From NCBI GenBank assembly GCA_903813345.2, contig CAIIXF020000001.1, positions 42,625,366 through 42,689,365 of the forward strand: DNA of 64,000 bases, given 5' to 3'. The DNA is from Owenia fusiformis. Its lineage: Eukaryota; Annelida; Polychaeta; Sabellida; Oweniidae. The notes below the pieces were generated by a model that worked only from the letters and a program-made list of their open reading frames with translations, did no database searches and had not been told where the DNA came from. Positions within the stretch are counted from its first letter, which is position 1. Every line of letters starts with the position of its first letter. Below are positions 22,402-35,667 of the stretch, in pieces. The translations under genes were made by a program, and so were the position numbers.

Positions 22402-23515
22402 TATAGTAGCCCGGACAGAATTGTTCAATGGTCACTTTTTCTTTAATAACTTTTTTAATTTTCAGTATTATCAAAATCTGATTACATATTTGAGAACTAG
22501 AGTAAAATTCTGACATACAAAAAAATATTTAAGGAATGTCTCTTAATTTATTGATATTATAGGCCTTCATAGTATAAGTGACGCAAATACATAATTCACC
22601 ATTTTGTCTCATATTTTGTTCAAAATTGGCGGCATGTTTTGTGGATTTGAATGTTCAGTTGAAAGTTAATATTTAAAAAATGTCATAGGCCTATGAAGTC
22701 ATGTGGACTGCTGCTTTGATATGATGTAATGGCTGCATTTATAACCCTTTGTTTTAAATTGACTTGTATGTATACCAGTACTTAAAAAGGTTTGTACATT
22801 GTATGAACAGTATATTGGTAAGGTCGCAGGACTTAAGTTTTTTGGCCATTCCATTGTTGCTCAGAGTGGATTAGCAACCCTAGTTCGTTTAACCTGTGCA
22901 ACTATAGGGTCATATTGCCACAGTTTGTAGTGTCTTTCCCAGTCACACGCATCTTAACCCATCCTTGGCATGCATGTGAATTGTTCTTCAGCTTTTCAAT
23001 GGCCTCTGAGATGCTGTTTGGAGCTCTTGAAAAGATTGGGGACCTTAACTCTCATCACACCCCGCACGTTGGGGCGCCACCTTTTCACATCCTCTTGAAC
23101 ACAACCCCGAACATTTCAATAGAGTTGATTTCATATACCCTTAGAGGGAGTTGACTTCTTGTATTTGATGATTGGCCAGTTGCTGCATTACATCAGGATT
23201 GTAACGGTCGCAGAATGGCCCTATAAGTCCTATGACAATCTTTAAATATTAACTTTCAACTGAACATTCAAATTCACAAAATATGCCGCCATTTTGAACA
23301 AATATGAGGCAAAATTATGAATTATGTATTTGCGTCAGTCATACTGTGAACGCCTATAATATCAATAAATTAAGAGATGTTCCTTAAATATTTTTTTTGT
23401 ATGTCAGGATTTGACTCTAGTTTTCAAATATGTGATCAGACTTTGATAATACTAAAAATTAAAAAAGTTATTAAAGAAAAGGTGACCATTGAACAATTCT
23501 GTCCGGGCTACTATA
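22402..23515. mobile_element. Long-TIR DNA transposon, non-autonomous (1.11 kb)
   Basis: Arms of about 290 bp (22402-22690 and 23226-23515) are inverted copies of each other. The outermost 34 bp (starting TATAGTAGCCCGGACAG) are perfectly matched; the rest has scattered differences. The core of about 535 bp is GC-richer than the arms and contains an open 79-codon frame (22915-23154) with no recognisable domain. The insertion sits in a TA-repeat, compatible with a TA target as used by Tc1/mariner-type elements, but the ends do not let me assign a superfamily. Confidence 0.75.
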
Positions 23516-23819
23516 TAATGTATGTAACTTTTTACCAATTTATTTTCTTTAATAAGAAATTGTTCTCTTCGGAATTGGAGTAATAAAGATACAAACAAAC
23601 CCAAACTAACCCAACCCATAATCCAACGTGAAAAGAGATCAAGTCTTTTCAAAAGGCACGCCAATGCAATGTTTCCCTTACTACCCTCTTTTTCTGATTC
23701 GGAAATGTCCAAATTCTTCGGAATATTGTAAAATTGTGACAATCTCCATCACTCTACTTCCTTAACATTCTTATTGAGACTAGAGTTTCTTGATTCGAAC
23801 GATTTCACGTTAGACTAAT
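23516..23819. other. No gene recognised
   Basis: Short linker between the long-TIR element and the second copy of the segmental duplication; nothing identifiable. Confidence 0.5.
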
Positions 23820-25170
23820 TATGGTTTTGGGATGGTTGGGGTTTGCTTTCCTCATAACTGGTGTACTCTTTGATGTTTTCTTTTTCTTGCTCTGTTCTAT
23901 AAAGATTTCTTGCTTTGGCACGTATGAATACATATCCATATCAGTTGTTGTTGTCATGAGGAATAGTGCATTGTTTATTAATTACAGACAATAAGGTACG
24001 TTAAGGAAGTTTTTCATTTTGAATGACAGCATTACGGATACCATTTCCGATTGAAAATTCTTGACTTGTGCCGAAATCAGTACAAATGCATAAATTCATA
24101 TTACATGTAATCAGATTTAGGTTTTCTGAGCAGTTCATAGAGTTTAAATTCTATTCCCGAATAATATTCGATCTCCCGAAGGACAGTTTAGTATATCAAA
24201 TTTCCAGACTCGTTCGCCAGGAAACTGATAAAGGCAAATCAGAAGATGTAAACAGCTTTCGAGAAAACCTTTTTTCCTTCTCTGCATGTTTTGCGAACGA
24301 TCAAGTCATAGCACCAATAGGGCCACGTAATTATAATCTTAAATGGTCATATCATCACTCTCTAACCTCCTTCGTGCAAATAATTCATAAATTCAACAAA
24401 CATTTCGATTGCAAGTTTCTCTGGATGGTATATTGAATAGGTCATTTACGTATAATTACCATAAATCTAAGTATGATCTTTAAGAATTTTCCTCCTCTGG
24501 ACGACTATATATATACCAATGTCGAAATGTCCCTTGCCACAGTTAAGAATGCAATTGCTTTCATTGTACGTGTCATGTGGAATTCGAATGCTTAATGTCG
24601 ATAAGACGTCAATTTGGCGAGGAAACATCCGTAACATTTTTTTTTATTTCTTATCTGTGTATGCTTGAGTGTATGATACGCTATACTCGCTGAAAAGGTC
24701 AATCAAAGGGTTGGAATGACCCAATGAAGAATCCCTTTCACATTTAAAAGTCATGAACTTCCTTTGTTGGAAACGCAAGAGACTATTCATTTTGCTGGCA
24801 GCTGAAGGGCTATGTTAACAAGAAAGTACACATTTGATGACTAATTAGTGATTAGATTGCATCACTTATGGAAAACTGTCTCTAAATTGATGTTTCAAGA
24901 ACGAGACTTTATTGAAGTCCGACTATTGTATTTCGATTTCCTTTGCACCTGTCTATGCAATTCTTATAAAGATTTGTTGCTCGTCTCGAATGTAAACGAA
25001 TTTATCAAATACGATTTTTTTCGAATTTACAATAGCTGATTGCTCTTTAGAGAAGGGAAACTAGACCTATCTATTACTGATGATCAATTAAATCAACACA
25101 GTTAAAATACTTCGGAAGTATAAATAAAATTTAAGATATCCGGTGTATTGTTGGTTTAGGCATTCAATCA
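23820..25170 (+). repeat. Segmental duplication, copy 2, with 0.9-kb extra segment
   Basis: Matches 16135-16625 in two blocks (about 23825-23935 and 24832-25165). The intervening 23936-24831 has no counterpart in copy 1. It contains a 122-codon frame at 24068-24436 (plus) that I do not recognise and that is within the length expected by chance. Confidence 0.6.
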
Positions 25171-25689
25171 AAAATTTTTCAATCAAAAGCTTTTCATAAA
25201 AAATCATTCGTTCGATTTAAGGGAAATGAACGAGTCTGATCCTCCCTCACCCCACAACACAGGGGTTTAATAAAGGGAAATCAAAGAGTGACCGGTGTAG
25301 AAAAATAAACAAGATATTTTATACTAAACATAAGTCTAATAATTCCAATAAGCTACATACATGTTCAATATATAAAATGACCAAGGGAAAATTCAATGGA
25401 AGCAATTAATCGACTATACTGTAGTTACTGAGAAACTAGACAAATTCTTACAAATATGATGGAACATGAAAATTCTGCTGGATAGACAAAGCCAAAATTA
25501 AAGGAATTCTAGGCGATAAAAATAACAAAATATTGCTTCTAATTATTTAAAATTGTTCCGTGGATTCGATTTTAAATGCTTCTTAAAGGAATTCTATGCG
25601 ATAAAAATGACGAAATATTGCTTCTGGGACAAGATCAAACGACTTTTACATATTCTTTACCCTACCTATTTTGTAATTTAACAATCAAC
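25171..25689. other. No gene recognised; 88-bp spaced duplication
   Basis: A roughly 45-bp stretch starting AAAGGAATTCTA near 25500 is repeated near 25586 with a few differences. Otherwise featureless. Confidence 0.45.
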
Positions 25690-26420
25690 GCAAATATACA
25701 CCATATTTCAGCATTTGGAATGTTTTGACTTCCCCGCTATCTCAAAAACAACGTATTACCATTTGCTCAACTCGAAAATTCACTTCCGGTCTGTCGTAAT
25801 ACATGTAAAGATGAGCTGAAAGTTGTCGTGAACACCTTTCAATCCTCAGTCTAAATATGGCTTTTCAAGGTTCAATAGACGACTTTGAATGGATCTGCAT
25901 GCATAGTTCGAAAATAGAATCATCAGAGAAGGTTTTAAATCATGAAATAGACTACTTTGAATGGATCTGCATGCATAGTTCGAAAATAGAATCATCAGAG
26001 AAGGTTTTAAATCATGAAATCTACTCTAAAGCCTGAAAAAGATTTTTTTGAACCATTTTGTCGGCTGTATGCTACAATACGCCTTTAATAATCTTCAAAT
26101 GCTTAACTATAATTTCTACTTGTAATGTTTTTGACTTCCCCGCTTCATAAAACGACATCATCACCATTTACTCGAATCGAAAATTCACTTCCGGTCTATC
26201 GTAATAAAGATGAAGCTGAAAGTTGTCGTGAACACCTTTCAATCCTCAGTCTAAATATGGCTTTTCAAAGTTCAATAGACGACTTTGAAACGACCTTCGT
26301 ACATAGTTCGAAAATAGAATCATCAGAGAAGGTTTTAAATCATGATATCGACTCAAAACCCTGAAAAATCTTTTTGAACCATTTTGTCGGCTGTACATGT
26401 ATGTTACAATGTGCCTTTAA
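25690..26420. repeat. Tandem duplication of about 0.4 kb, first copy with internal 69-bp duplication
   Basis: 25690-26095 and 26118-26420 share long stretches, including GAAAATTCACTTCCGGTCT, AGTTGTCGTGAACACC and GAACCATTTTGTCGGCTGTA. In the first copy a block of about 69 bp containing GGATCTGCATGCATAGTTCG (25888-25958) is itself repeated exactly or almost so (25957-26027); the second copy has it once. The 79-codon frame at 26125-26364 reads only the repeat. Confidence 0.85.
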
Positions 26421-27384
26421 GTACATTTCAGTCTATGTTTTAGTTCCTGGGATAATTCTTCTACAAGGTTTCACATTGCATTTTTCATGAATGGCATCAC
26501 TGAATGACTGCTATGTGAATATGTACACACTTTTGGTTTTCTATTGAGATTTCTATAATGGCTGTCACCGGTTTGTATATATGGTAGCAAACACGAGGTA
26601 TAATAAATAAATGCTGTATCGCAATATGTATAGACCTGACTCACCACAATTACATGAAGATTGTAAAATACTTACCTATAGATTATCAGGGTTTAATCAA
26701 TCTACATTTGATATATATTTGTTTCAATTTGGTATAGATAGAGGTGATGTTTTTCAATGCAAATAAAAACATTCGTGATTTCTCAGTGCTTGATACCTCT
26801 GATGAGGGATTTCTCTCGCTCTTAATAGTTTATCTAAAGTGGACCATTTAGAGGGAGCATCAAGTTAAAACATAACCTTTACTTCCATTGATTACTTCAT
26901 GCTAGTTACATCAGAATTGTAAGCCTATATTTAAACCGTAAACACGTATATGAGATATGCAGATGCAGGTTTCACCATATGCTGCAGCCGGAATGATCAT
27001 GTAGTAAAGCGTCAATTTGAACAAGGGCTGAATAATATGCTGCTTTCTCAGGAACCAGATTTGGGTTCACGTGGAATCATCGCCGTAAGTCGATGTCATT
27101 GTACCAGACACATGCCATTTTTAATCAGAAGGTTCTGGCATAATTAGACATTGATTATCGTTTTATTGAGTAGAATATTGTGCATTGGTGTTTACCTATA
27201 AACGATAATCGATGGTAAAAAACAAGAAAGGACGCAGTGGTGTTTACATTGTGGCCAATTCACACAATGATCAGATCGCCTGACATCGGAAATCGGTCTT
27301 TTCTGGGCTTCATTAGGGAAAACACATTTGGCTGTATATAATATTGGTAATATAATAAAGTAAGTACATTAGAAAAGTCATACT
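26421..27384. other. No gene recognised
   Basis: Non-coding; the 65-codon frame at 26950-27147 contains no recognisable domain. Confidence 0.5.
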
Positions 27385-27596
27385 CATGGCGGATATAGGG
27401 TGCTAGGACTCTCCCTCTTTGGTGGGCCCGGCCCCCATCCTTGGCCAGGGTATTTCTTCTTCCCTGAATTGAGGAATAAATAAAGTCCTTTGAATGAAAA
27501 ATGGTGGTCCCCAAAAAACCGTCCCAAAAACTGCTTCTGACCACATAAACTGGGGCCCCTTCCCCGACCACCTCTTGATTTTAAGGTCCGCGCCTG
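27385..27596. mobile_element. Possible short hAT-like element
   Basis: GC-rich island of about 212 bp in AT-rich DNA. It starts CATGGCGGAT and ends as the inverse of CAGGCGCGGACC, loosely resembling hAT termini. The interior is rich in GGCCC and CCCCA words, like the element at 18301-18909. No clean target duplication; tentative. Confidence 0.35.
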
Positions 27597-30500
27597 TAGT
27601 CAGTTTGAATTGTTGTTTGTGTGACTAGTCATGACGTCGTTACTGTAGTAGTCCTCCAACCAACGCACAAGGTATGTCACATTTGATCGTCAAATGTTGT
27701 TATTCTCATGATGTTTTCTAAAGCGTTCGTCCCGTTGTTCCGATAATCACATTGAAGTGAATCCATAGAAATGTGAGATCTTTTTAATCAGGTGACAGAA
27801 ATTCTTGCCATATAGATATACGACCTACGTGAATAAACAAACGATGACGACAATCCGTAAAAACACCTGTCATGTATCAAAATGATAACTTGGGAAGAAG
27901 TTTATGATATACTGACCAAAGTGAAAAGCTTCGAATTGAAATGGCGGACTCTTTGGAAAAACAGATCAACAGCACTTATAATCAAAGACTAAGTAACTTC
28001 GATGTGACAAGTGAGGTGTATAGGCTTTGTAACACACCTCAACAACTAGAAGAAAACCAGTAAAATCAAAGTGAATCAAGAGAGTCCAAATTGTTAAAGA
28101 AAATCATGCCTGCCTTGGAAAATAAAAATATGACATTTAACATTAGCCAGAACACCAAACCAATTCAAGTCCGTGATCGAAGGTAGCATTTTTATTAAAT
28201 GCCACATGCAAAATATACACTTAAGAAGCTTTTAAGTTATGCTTCATTAAAGATTATTCCGTTCAATGAATTCTACAATTATATCATTGTAACATGCATT
28301 TCCCATTAGATATATATAAAAGACATTGTACCTGTACTGTTTCCGATATGTGGAAACATGAGATAGATTGATTCAACAAGATTATCAGTCCAAGATTATA
28401 ATTAAAAGGTGGACAACCTCTAGTTGATCCAGAGCCCGTTAACTTTACGATGCCTCGTTTTAGAAAATTCAAGATGGCGAACTTTTCGATAGCAAGATGT
28501 CAGTAGATTTCACTATATCGCCAGCTTTTGACAAAACAGACTTACATTTCTTTTTTCAGTTTACATTATTAGTCACACCTCGCATCATGATAAACCATGG
28601 CATCTCATTTCTTGTCAGTTCGGAGATGTTTCAGGTGAAACAGAAAGATGCTATGAGTATCAAAATGCACCCCTCGTGACTCGCAATAATTCTATAAATG
28701 GTAATTATCGTTGCAAAATCGTTGACATCCTGTGATATAGATAAATGGTATTGTTATATTAATAAAGGATTATTTTTATAAAAGTGCTAATTCAATACAG
28801 GGGTGTAGTACGTTCTCTAATTCACTGATACTGCTCTCGATTACGCTGTTTCCGTTTCAGTAACAAGATGGCTACTGTTCCGGTTCTTCATCCTTGATTT
28901 CTCTTGAAACAATATAAACCATCCCAGTCTTTTCGGCACAAACATTTAAGCATCTTGTTTCCAGAAATTCAAGTGATTTCGCACAAAATAGTTCGTGGGA
29001 TGACAGAACTCCGATTTAATTCCTCACTTTTGTTACGCGTTCGGAACTTCAAAAACGGTTAAGATTTTCACTTTTAACCCACTCCGTTTACGTAATAATA
29101 GTGGGGTTTTAGATCAAAGATTCAGTTGTCTTCTAATATAGAGACACTTTTGTGATGGAATTGTTGTGGAAATTCGAAGCTTTCGTGCCTTCGAGGTTCC
29201 GACATTTTGTTAACTAAACGTACGAATCTGTTTCGGTAACTAGTTTGAAGAGTGCAGTTCCAGTGTAATTGCCTTTCTGTCAAATACCACACTGCTATTT
29301 AAATGATCGGTGGGAGCATTTATTGTTGCTGATTGCACTCACCACTGGTAACAAATCTCAATTTGAGCAGAAATGCTAACATCAAAACAGTAGATCACCA
29401 AAACAATTTCTTATGAATCCACAGGGCCAACACCATTAGTTTCACTCACGATACGATTACTATTCCGTTATTTTAACGATCTTGTTTATTCATGATCTTC
29501 TGTAATTTGTTTTTTGGCATAGTTAAGAATTGTAAATCACCAAAATAGAACGGAATGTTGCCATTAGAGTAATTATCGTATTGTTTAGGGGAATATTTTC
29601 ACTCCAACAAATTGCATATTAATACTTGTTATTTCAAGCGCATATATCCGTTTTGCATCCAAGTATTACATACTATGAAAACCCCTTTGGAGCGTGTAGG
29701 ATATACTTTAGTTATAAATATATGTAATCAACGGCATTTTAATGGGTTTGAAATCAAATAAAGATTAAGTGATTGAATTAGCGTATCCTGGCTTTTATTT
29801 TTCTAAAATACTGCAAGCCTAAGAAAATCAATATCCACGAACCATTCGATGTGAGACCTCGTTGCTTTTCAATTAGCTGTGTTTATTGCCCAGCGCTTGG
29901 GATTGTTTCTAGTTCGACGCTGCTATTGAGACACAGTAGACGTGAAATGCGATTTCTGCAGATGATCAAGATCTCACTATATAGAACTTGAAACCTGTTG
30001 CCGATACATTTAGGAGACTGGTGTTTATAGAAGAGACACATAAAATGAAGCACATATTAAAAAACATTTCATAGTTATTCTGTATCACTTTATATTTGCA
30101 GTTGGCAGTTTAGAAAAGAATATGAGAGAGATATCTCGGAGGCAGAAATAGACAATTAAAGTGAAAAAGGTCGGAGTTAAGGATAGTGATAAAAAGTACT
30201 TTAACATCTAAACAAGCGAACAGTAATTGATATTTCGCCATATTGTAAATATGTTACGTTGCTTTGATTTACTAAAACTGGGAAAATACATCTATTGACC
30301 TAAATATTTGGAACAGCTACATTTTTCAAACATCAATCGAAGAATTCAGTTAAGGTAAGTTTATCTAAAGGTTTGCTTTTGAGGTTTTAAAGGTCGTATA
30401 TGTTGGCTTTATTGTAAATGATCACTCCCATTATTTAGACATGTAACTAACGCTAGTAAGTAATAATGATGAGCTCTCTGTATTATTTGTATTTATTTTA

Positions 30501-33500
30501 ACTGATATCGATTAAAATTGCCCCAATATTCGTGCATGTGAGTTTTGGAACTCCTTGCTGTTATACAAATAGACGAATTTTATACAGTGGATTCTATATT
30601 CTAGCGAGTTTTGTGACTTAATGCTCGATACAAATACATGATTTATCTCATTCAGATGATCCAGTTATTTATATTATTAAAATGCGATTTTGGCGTTCGT
30701 GATTACAGCGTATAACTGATATCAATGAAGAGCGATATATTTGAGATAGATACTTAAACGTGCCTGTCTAAATGTCTGATCTGCTTACCCGATCGGATCA
30801 TTGACAGAAGTCATCATTTCAAGAGCTCATCACCATTCCGCACTTAGCCTAAACACAAACAAATCTTAGAAAATGATAAAATTAAGTATGCCAAGATAGA
30901 GTAATAATTATGATTTACATTCCTGTAAAATGCACGTTTATAGAAATGAGTTTGTTCTTTACATGGGCTTTCTAATTGAAAGCCCATGTTCTATATCAGA
31001 AAGCCATCTGGGGTCTCTAAGTATTAATGCATATGTAATAGGGACCCGGGATTGCCCCTAAGTGCTCGAGTGCTTGAGAAATCTGTCACGATACGAGCGT
31101 ATCGATATTCAATTTGAAAATCGAAAAATAATTGTATCGTTTCTTGAACTTGAACTATTAAAACCAAGCCTGTTTCAACATTTTCTGCACGGGAGGAAAT
31201 TACTATCAAAATGTGACAAAGAGCTTTTCTTTACTTGAAGATAATTGACGAATCTAAAAGATACATCATTCTGTCTTCATACTCACAGTCCCTGATATTA
31301 CTAGCTATCTAGTGAGATCGTTTGCCTTATCATATGGGACCGTTTCAAATATCAAAAATGAAGTCAACTCCTTTGTCACATAAATAGTTAATGTAAACTC
31401 GAGTATTGTATTGTTCAATATTTAAAGGGTCCCTACACTACTTTCAGTTTAATTAGTTTTTCCAAATTCGAACTCGGCAAGGTTTGTCTCATTTACAAAG
31501 TGTTAATTTGCGATATCTTATTTGAGCTATTTAGTATTCGATTCGTATACATATTGAACTCATGGACTAATAAGGTTAACAAGGTCGTAATGAATGAGTT
31601 GCACAAATAACAATCAATGAAATGATTTTATCAGCATACCAATCTATAGAAGATAAATTTCATACATAATATATTTAATGTGATAAATTGCGATACACAT
31701 CAATTGAAAAGCTATTGGTTTATAGTAACAATAAATCAGAAAATAAATAAAATCACTGTTTTACTACCACCTACAAGCAATAGAGTCAATGTCATCAAAC
31801 GACAATATGAATTACAAAAAATGTAATAATACTATTTCACCCGGTGAAGCAGAGCAAGAAAAATATCGTAAGCAAGCAATAGTTTTGTGTGATAAATGTA
31901 GTTCATGAATTAATTGTATTTAAATTGTATTAAACACGAAAATCAGACTACTCGCGTAGTTGCTGGATTACCACAATGATAAAATCTTATTTGCTTTGAA
32001 TTATCAAATTAACAAATTATGGTAGTTTTTTTACCATTCTCGGAAAGGAATAAGGCAAGATGTAAATTTTGTCCGAAATATAGTTCCGTATAGATTCTTT
32101 CTGTTTGGCATTCTTTGTTCGACCGATAAAAGCGACTGTTTGGCAGTGTGGCATGAGATTGTTGTATATGTCTCTACTGACATTAATCATTTTAGCGAAG
32201 TTCGATTGAAAATTCCTTTTTTCCAGAGCCAAGATTTGCCTAGGATGAGTAAACATGCTCTTAAAGTCAAAGTTTTTGTTTGATTTATCATTAATTGTAT
32301 AGGTTACGTCTTCCAAAATTCTTAAACAGGTGGCCCCCTATTGCTGACAGGAACAAATCATAGCTTTACTGATATGCTATGTTTGTTAATATGTTCTTTG
32401 GACTTATTTGTCTACGAATTGATGGATTTATCTAGTTCTGCCCCTGGTGGTAACCGATTAACTGAAATCATTGAACGAGGTACTTGTATAGGTATTTCAT
32501 GAGGTCTATATGCAAGCAGTTCTTCTACTTTACTCTAAGAGCAGACTGAACAATATCGCTAAAACATACGAATAGTGTATTCACACGAGATTAAGAAAAA
32601 GATAAATGAGCCTGTATATTTTCCTTTCTTTTAGAATTAAGATTAATACGATAGATTAATTTTAGCTACATTGTCCCTAATGTGGACATTGTATTTGTTT
32701 TCAAACAAATGAACACTATTTTTCTAAAAACATCCATTCTCGGATTTGCAATAAAATTAATTACCTTCTGAAACAATTTCAGTCAGGTAGTTTTGTCGAC
32801 ATATCCGTATTTCTAAAATATATCGTGGCATTCAGCTAACATTAATAAATTTGACACTTCCTGAAATCAATCACACGGCCAACGTCGAACTCATTCCGAT
32901 CTTATATAAAATACAATTAGATAAACAAAACGGTGATTAAACAAAGTGGATAATGCAATTTCACACCCTGCTTCCCGTTTTAAATTGTATATAAGTAATT
33001 AGTGACTATAAAACATATTATGGCTTGCTGGTTCATGTGATGATTCATGGGCATGATAAGAGAACATCCCAAATGAAGAATATATAGTTGTACTTTGGTT
33101 CTTGGTAAGTTAAGTCTTACTTACATTATTATTCCACTACTGTATCGACATAATCTGTTAATATTGGATTTAATAAGAAAAACATTTAGACGAGGAGATG
33201 TGTAATCACCGAGCTGGGACTAATGATGACCTATAAAAAGAAAGCCTAAGCCTGCATTAATGACACAGTTACCTGGTTAGTCTAATCATAAACGAAAAAA
33301 TTTTATTTTTCAAGGAGTAACAATGATACTTAAGATATATTTTTACCGCTAATTCGTATCTTGGAAATAGTATTGCGCAATGGAATGTTGTTTACAGCAT
33401 TAGTAGCGACTTAGTAGCGTTATAGACACGACCTCTCGTCAATTGCATTAATTAGCTCTAGTAGCATAAATGTCCGTTGTCGATTGATCAAATGGGACAT

Positions 33501-33697
33501 ATTGTATTGTTGATGAATCCGAGGATCTATTTACAGTAACAAAAGTTGACTCATCGATTAGACCAATCTAAAAGTGTAAAATAACAAGTAAAACGCTCTC
33601 TTTTAGCACTCATTTCTGTATATCAAACAAAGGAATTTTCTTGACAATACTAGATATGATCGTCTGTAAACAGTGCAAACGTGTATACATGTCAGGC
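27597..33697. other. 6.1 kb without recognisable genes
   Basis: AT-rich DNA without identifiable repeats, apart from a perfect hairpin at 30961-30989 (12-bp arms, ACATGGGCTTTC, 5-nt loop). A 99-codon minus-strand frame at 32017-32316 has a protein-like composition but no domain I recognise, and a stop codon and possible AG acceptor just upstream. It could be a decayed exon or chance. Confidence 0.35.
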
Positions 33698-33866
33698 CTT
33701 AGTCATATTTGCTTTACGGCAGGCGTAGGGCGGCCGTAGCTTCACAAAATCGATATACAAAATGTAAACCGCATTGTCCCAATATCTTAGGCTGCATACA
33801 TTTATTTCTCCCGATTTTGGGAGGTTACGGCCGCCGTACGATTGCCGTAGATCAAATATGACTGAG
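33698..33866. mobile_element. 169-bp MITE with 41-bp inverted repeats
   Basis: 33698-33738 and 33826-33866 are inverted copies (35 of 41 match), both containing AGTCATATTTG and GGCGGCCGTA. The short AT-rich centre is non-coding. Ends of this type are common in MITEs; no class can be named and no target duplication is clear. Confidence 0.7.
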
Positions 33867-35243
33867 ACATTAATCGCACAAATGTGAGACAAAGTAAGAA
33901 CATGTAGATTTATGTACGGTGTGAACATTTATCAGAATTCGATCTATAAGAAAATACACAATATGATAGAAATTGTATTTTTCGATCGCTGATATGATAT
34001 GGGATCCATTAAGTGAAAACGGATACACAACTTGCGTCATCACTGATTTACAGGTCGCGATCAAACGTGAATATTGTAATTTTCTTTCTTATTTGACGAA
34101 TGCAATATTACATATATTAACGAGTGCCTCTCGATTTATTGTCCATTCTCCTTAAATTATTCACCTTATCCATGGCCAGTTATTGGTCAATCAAATGATC
34201 GCTAAGTTCGGAGTATAATGGTTGCAGTACCTGTTGGTTGCAGTACCTGTTGCTCATGAACGTTCTTTCCATTGCATAATAGTTATTTCGTCTATTAATC
34301 ATGGCATCTGGCATCAAGGCGACTGCTTGTATGTAATTTAATATAACATTAAATTTTATAAATCAATATACAATGTGTACGATGAAAGTAGGAACGGGGA
34401 AAATAATCGGAGAAAATATAACATTGTTTCATCCAGTCTGCAATATGTGCAGTCAGCAATTTTTTGTCTAAATGCACATTTTATATATCTAAGATCAAAT
34501 CTATATAGTACCCATATATTACCCCATCTCCAACTACATATATTTTCATTGTCAAGTACTGGAAATTTTTCTAAATTGTTCTTCAGCTACACTACGTACG
34601 TAATGTAATGACATATTAGCATTAATGAAATTTCCGATTGTTTTTGACGTTTTGATTTTGATAATGGAGACATTAAGCTTGAAATGTGCTTCACAACGTA
34701 ACCGTGAACGCAAAGTCCACAAATCAATACATACAGTCATGTTTTATATAGCGCGCATACAATACAGGCGCCAGCTAGTCTATTGCAGATACCCGAACAG
34801 TTTCAGTTTCGTGTTTACAACGGGAGATTTGCAATTTCACGTTGGCATCAACGGGAATCATTATACTCATGTCTATCGAATACTACTCGTATGCTGGCAA
34901 TTTCGATGCATAGTACACTTATAATCCTTTTTGAAGAATGCATACATGCTTTAGCTCCAAATACCTTGCGAATCGAGCTTGTTTAAGATGTATCATAGAA
35001 AACCAACTATATTTAACTAATAGTAAAGTAATAGTAAACAGATATTACTGTGGTGTACTTTGACTTTTTTAAATTATGAATGATTTCAATTACCATTATT
35101 TTAGAAGGAGGCGAGAACAATATGCTAATTCCATCAAAAGAAACCTCATGGTAATGTACAATCTGTAGTCTTAAATAACGTCGCTATTTGTGTTTATTTG
35201 AATTTGAAGTTAGTTAATTTTTTTGTTAGCAGAGAAGATTACG
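33867..35243. other. No gene recognised
   Basis: Overlapping short frames on both strands (60-99 codons, 33870-34986) have no domain and coincide with no repeat. A 17-bp word (GGTTGCAGTACCTGTT) is duplicated at about 34219-34252. Confidence 0.45.
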
Positions 35244-35667
35244 TGTCATTGATATACAGTAGAAATGAAACAGAGTGGGTCCAATGATAGAGCCTTGGGA
35301 GGTTCCATATGGGATTCGATGTTTCTTTGTATGATATCTCATCGTTATATTTTGTTACATGGTTGAGTAAACCTGTAACATATTACAGGTTTGTAAGTCG
35401 AAGAAGTAGCAACACGATAGTGTCGAAAGCTTTAGACTAGTCGATAAATAATATGGAAATATTACATCTTTTTCTGACTGAACTAGTGTTCCTAAACACT
35501 TCAATAGTTATCTACAGCTAGGAAACAGGTCTGGTAAAACCAGATTGGTGTCCACAAAATATTTTTTCAAGAAAACCAATACAGGGAGAGTTGTCATAAG
35601 TCGCTCCGTAACTTTTGAGAATACAAATATTGAAAGATAGGCCTAGAAATTGGAATGAATGATAATT
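35244..35667 (-). pseudogene. Decayed LINE reverse transcriptase (CR1/Jockey-like), minus strand
   Basis: Reading the minus strand in three frames recovers the landmarks of a non-LTR reverse transcriptase in the right order. These are an N-Y-x-x-x-x-x-L segment (around 35667), F-L-E-K-I followed by Q-S-G-F (like the usual Q-F-G-F-R), then F-I-D-stop-S-K-A-F-D-T-I (around 35440), where the family has D-L-S-K-A-F-D. Last come G-T-S-Q-G-S-I-I-G-P-T-L (the usual G-V-P-Q-G-S-I-L-G-P-L-L) and Y-I-N-D. An in-frame stop in the catalytic motif and at least two frameshifts show it is dead. The later Y-A-D-D motif was not found. Confidence 0.8.

Noticed and set aside
22389-22405. TA microsatellite as a possible regulatory TATA region
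   Set aside because: It is the insertion site of the long-TIR element and there is no gene beside it.
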